Source: Paracoccus isoporae (GTDB lineage Bacteria > Pseudomonadota > Alphaproteobacteria > Rhodobacterales > Rhodobacteraceae). From it: a stretch of DNA of 64,000 bases. The translations under genes were made by a program, and so were the position numbers. The stretch lies in the NCBI RefSeq assembly GCF_900101865.1, contig NZ_FNAH01000002.1, positions 186,001 through 250,000 of the forward strand, read 5' to 3'. The notes beneath the pieces are model-generated. The model was not told the DNA's origin and did no database searches. It saw only the letters and a list, made by a program, of their open reading frames with translations. Positions within the stretch are counted from its first letter, which is position 1, and every line of letters begins with the position of its first letter. This document shows positions 62,181-64,000 of this stretch, one piece after another.

Positions 62181-63806
62181 TCACAACGATTCCAGCCAGG
62201 CGATCAGCGCGGCGCGATCCTCGGGCGGCATGGCGACCACCGCGTCGCGCGCCGCCTGCGCCTCGCCGCCATGCCACAGAATCGCCTCGGTCAGCGAGCG
62301 CGCGCGGCCGTCATGGAGATAGTTCTCCACCCCCGTCACCTGACCATTCAGCGAGATCCCCCAGAGCGGCGCGGTGCGCCATTCCCGGCCGGTGGCGCGG
62401 GATTCCGGGCGGTGATCGGCCAGCCCCTCGCCCATGTCATGCAGCAGCAGATCGGTATAGGGCCAGATGAGCTGGAAGCTCTGCGGGTCGCGATCCGCCA
62501 GCCGGTGGGTGACGAATTTCGGGCGGTGGCAGGACGTGCAACCGGTTTCATAGGCGATCTGCTTGCCGCGCAGCACCTGCGGATCGTCCAGATTGCGGCG
62601 TTCCGGCACGGCGAGATTGCGGGAATAGAAGCTGACCAGATCCATGCTCTCGCGATCGACCTCCAGCCCGTCGCGGATGCCGTCCTCCTGCCCGGCGGGC
62701 GCGGACCGGCAGGCGGTCTGCGCGGCGCTGCACTCGCCGGACGGGTCCGGGAACAGCGGCGTGGACAGCCCCATATCGCCGGAAAATGCCGACGCCGATT
62801 GCTCGAAGATGGTGGCATTGCCGGCCTTGTGGCCGAACCGGCCCAGCATGGGCTGATCGAACTCGCTCGACCAGACGATCTGGGCGCGGCCGGAAATCCC
62901 GTCGCCATCGGCGTCATCCGGGTCGGCGGCGGCCAGGATGTCGGCGGCGGGCACCGCCTCCAGCAGACCCAGCCCGATCATCTGCGGGGCGACGCGGGGC
63001 GAGATCATCACGTCATCGCGCGGCGCGCCATAGGCGGGATCATCGATGCTGTAATCAGGGGCGCGCAGCGTGACCTCCTCGCCGCCGGAAAGCGTCACCG
63101 GGATCTCGCGCCAGCTGACCCCCATGCGCGCCTCGGCCAGATAGCCCGCCAGCGACAGATCCTGCAATTGCCCGCCATAGACCGGCTCGGGGCTGGTGGG
63201 GATGTAATCGGGGATGCCCGGCACATCCGCGCCGCCCGGCACGGACAGCCGCAGGAAGGCCGAGACGCGGCTGTCATCCGGGCCGTCGGGCATGTGGCCG
63301 CGCCCGTCCTTGATATGGCAGTTCTGGCAGGAGCGCGCGTTGTAAAGCGGCCCCAGCCCGTCGCTGCCCTTGGTCGAGGAGGGCGCGCCGATCCACAGTT
63401 TGCGGAAGATGCCGTTGCCGACCTTGAAATCCAGCTCATCCTCGAAGGCCAGGTTTTCCGAGAACTGGGAGAACGCATCTGCCGTCGGGACATAGCGCGT
63501 GGTCGCGGCGCCGCCCGGATGTTGCTCGAAAGGTTCCGGCGCGGTGAAATCGGTTGCAGGGGCGGTGACCGCGGCGACGCGATCCGCCTCTGCCGCGCTG
63601 CGGGGGATGACCGACAGATGTGGTTCACCCATCCACGCGGCGGGCGCGGTGCCGGGGGGCGGGTCGGCGGGCACGGCGCGCACCGGATCGGCGGGATCAT
63701 CGGCGTGCAGCGGCAGGGGCAGGGCCGTCAACAGAAGGATCAAACCGATCCGCCGCGCAACACCGCTGGCGGATGACAGCGAGGCGCAGGCGTGGCGGGT
63801 CATCAT
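62181..63806 (-). CDS. di-haem oxidoreductase (DUF1111/DHOR family) cytochrome c
   Basis: 541 residues. The N-terminus has a signal peptide-like segment (GLILLLTALPLPLHA) after a short basic region, then two c-type haem motifs, CQNCH at about 160 and CTSCH near 420, with GLGPLYNARSC and DLLLHDMGEGLADHRPES as family blocks. Family members form periplasmic di-haem proteins of the thiol-oxidoreductase/DUF1111 type, often beside imelysin-like and bacterioferritin genes, in keeping with an iron theme. Start choice (63806 or 63803) is uncertain. Confidence 0.85.
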   Translation of the reverse strand: MMTRHACASLSSASGVARRIGLILLLTALPLPLHADDPADPVRAVPADPPPGTAPAAWMGEPHLSVIPRSAAEADRVAAVTAPATDFTAPEPFEQHPGGAATTRYVPTADAFSQFSENLAFEDELDFKVGNGIFRKLWIGAPSSTKGSDGLGPLYNARSCQNCHIKDGRGHMPDGPDDSRVSAFLRLSVPGGADVPGIPDYIPTSPEPVYGGQLQDLSLAGYLAEARMGVSWREIPVTLSGGEEVTLRAPDYSIDDPAYGAPRDDVMISPRVAPQMIGLGLLEAVPAADILAAADPDDADGDGISGRAQIVWSSEFDQPMLGRFGHKAGNATIFEQSASAFSGDMGLSTPLFPDPSGECSAAQTACRSAPAGQEDGIRDGLEVDRESMDLVSFYSRNLAVPERRNLDDPQVLRGKQIAYETGCTSCHRPKFVTHRLADRDPQSFQLIWPYTDLLLHDMGEGLADHRPESRATGREWRTAPLWGISLNGQVTGVENYLHDGRARSLTEAILWHGGEAQAARDAVVAMPPEDRAALIAWLESL

Positions 63807-63871
63807 GGCAAAAGCCGGAATTCTGTCTGGTCGGTGGGGGCGCGGGCGGTCCGGCCGCCCGGCCCGTCTGA

Positions 63872-64000
63872 TCATTCGGCGTCGTCGGCCGATTTGGCGT
63901 TCAGCAGGCCGAAATTCTGCTGGCCGATCCGGTCATGCAGCTCGATCTGGGTCTCGAGGAAGTCGATATGGCCTTCCTCGTCCTGGATCAGATCCTCGAA
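63872..64000 (-). CDS. bfr: bacterioferritin, C-terminal end (truncated by the window edge)
   Basis: Only the last 42 residues are inside the window (FEDLIQDEEGHIDFLETQIE, then LHDRIGQQNFGLLNAK). The DEEGHIDFLETQ segment is the fourth helix of bacterioferritin with the ferroxidase Glu and His, and the terminal tail fits as well. The stop lies 66 bases before the di-haem oxidoreductase gene, on the same strand. Bacterioferritin stores iron in a haem-bridged 24-mer. Confidence 0.85.
   Translation of the reverse strand, partial: FEDLIQDEEGHIDFLETQIELHDRIGQQNFGLLNAKSADDAE

Overview
The window is GC-rich, densely coded chromosomal DNA from an alphaproteobacterium, most likely a Paracoccus-like member of the Rhodobacteraceae. 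Supporting this are E1-beta of pyruvate dehydrogenase carrying its own lipoyl domain, the long dCTP deaminase, a TIGR02300-type zinc-ribbon protein, the ftsB/pdhA-pdhB-pdhC order, the dgt/erpA/xth neighbourhood, and many TRAP and ABC uptake genes. I see no phage, insertion sequence, transposase, rRNA or CRISPR array. There are two tRNA genes, Ala(GGC) and Pro(GGG).

Layout. 0.1-10.5 kb: an MFS exporter, then a divergent uptake locus. On the minus strand are an XRE-cupin regulator, a family-5 solute-binding protein, an M24 (Xaa-Pro type) peptidase and a ProC-like reductase. On the plus strand are two permeases, two ATPases, a GAF protein and an SRAP/HMCES-type protein, mostly joined by ATGA overlaps. 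10.6-15.9 kb: a TRAP transporter with fused DctQ-DctM, coupled to a beta-lactamase-fold hydrolase and divergent from an AraC regulator. 16-19 kb: a serralysin-type RTX metalloprotease with three long internal repeats. 19-33 kb: mostly housekeeping genes (tRNA-Ala, DoxX, YgjP-like protein, GntR regulator, argS, SPOR protein, nagZ, scpA-scpB, dCTP deaminase, tRNA-Pro, MerR regulator, ihfA, Dps, prfC) and a sulfotransferase-like gene. 33-39.6 kb: pdhC, pdhB, pdhA, ftsB, a Nudix hydrolase and an M20 peptidase.

40-48.3 kb is the least understood part. It is a same-strand cluster of eight genes: a helical coiled-coil protein (possibly TelA-like), an unknown 378-residue protein, a putative glycolipid-binding protein, a classical AAA+ ATPase, an Mrr-type nuclease, a large conserved protein of unknown function and two membrane proteins, the last of the DUF1523 type. 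Start/stop overlaps couple the AAA+ gene to the glycolipid-binding gene and to the nuclease gene. This is my best candidate for an uncharacterised system.

48.3-64 kb: a LysR regulator, deoC with a two-domain ALDH16-type aldehyde dehydrogenase, a transglutaminase-like protein with OsmC, an EamA transporter, a dGTPase, erpA, xth, pyruvate carboxylase, a di-haem oxidoreductase and the 3' end of a bacterioferritin gene cut by the window edge.

Three intergenic regions (39.6-39.9, 45.7-45.8 and 61.7-62.0 kb) hold copies of one hairpin-rich dispersed repeat. Its second hairpin keeps its fold while its sequence changes between copies, which points to a structured, perhaps mobile or RNA-level, element. 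Gene functions are inferred from motifs and remembered families; no database search was run.
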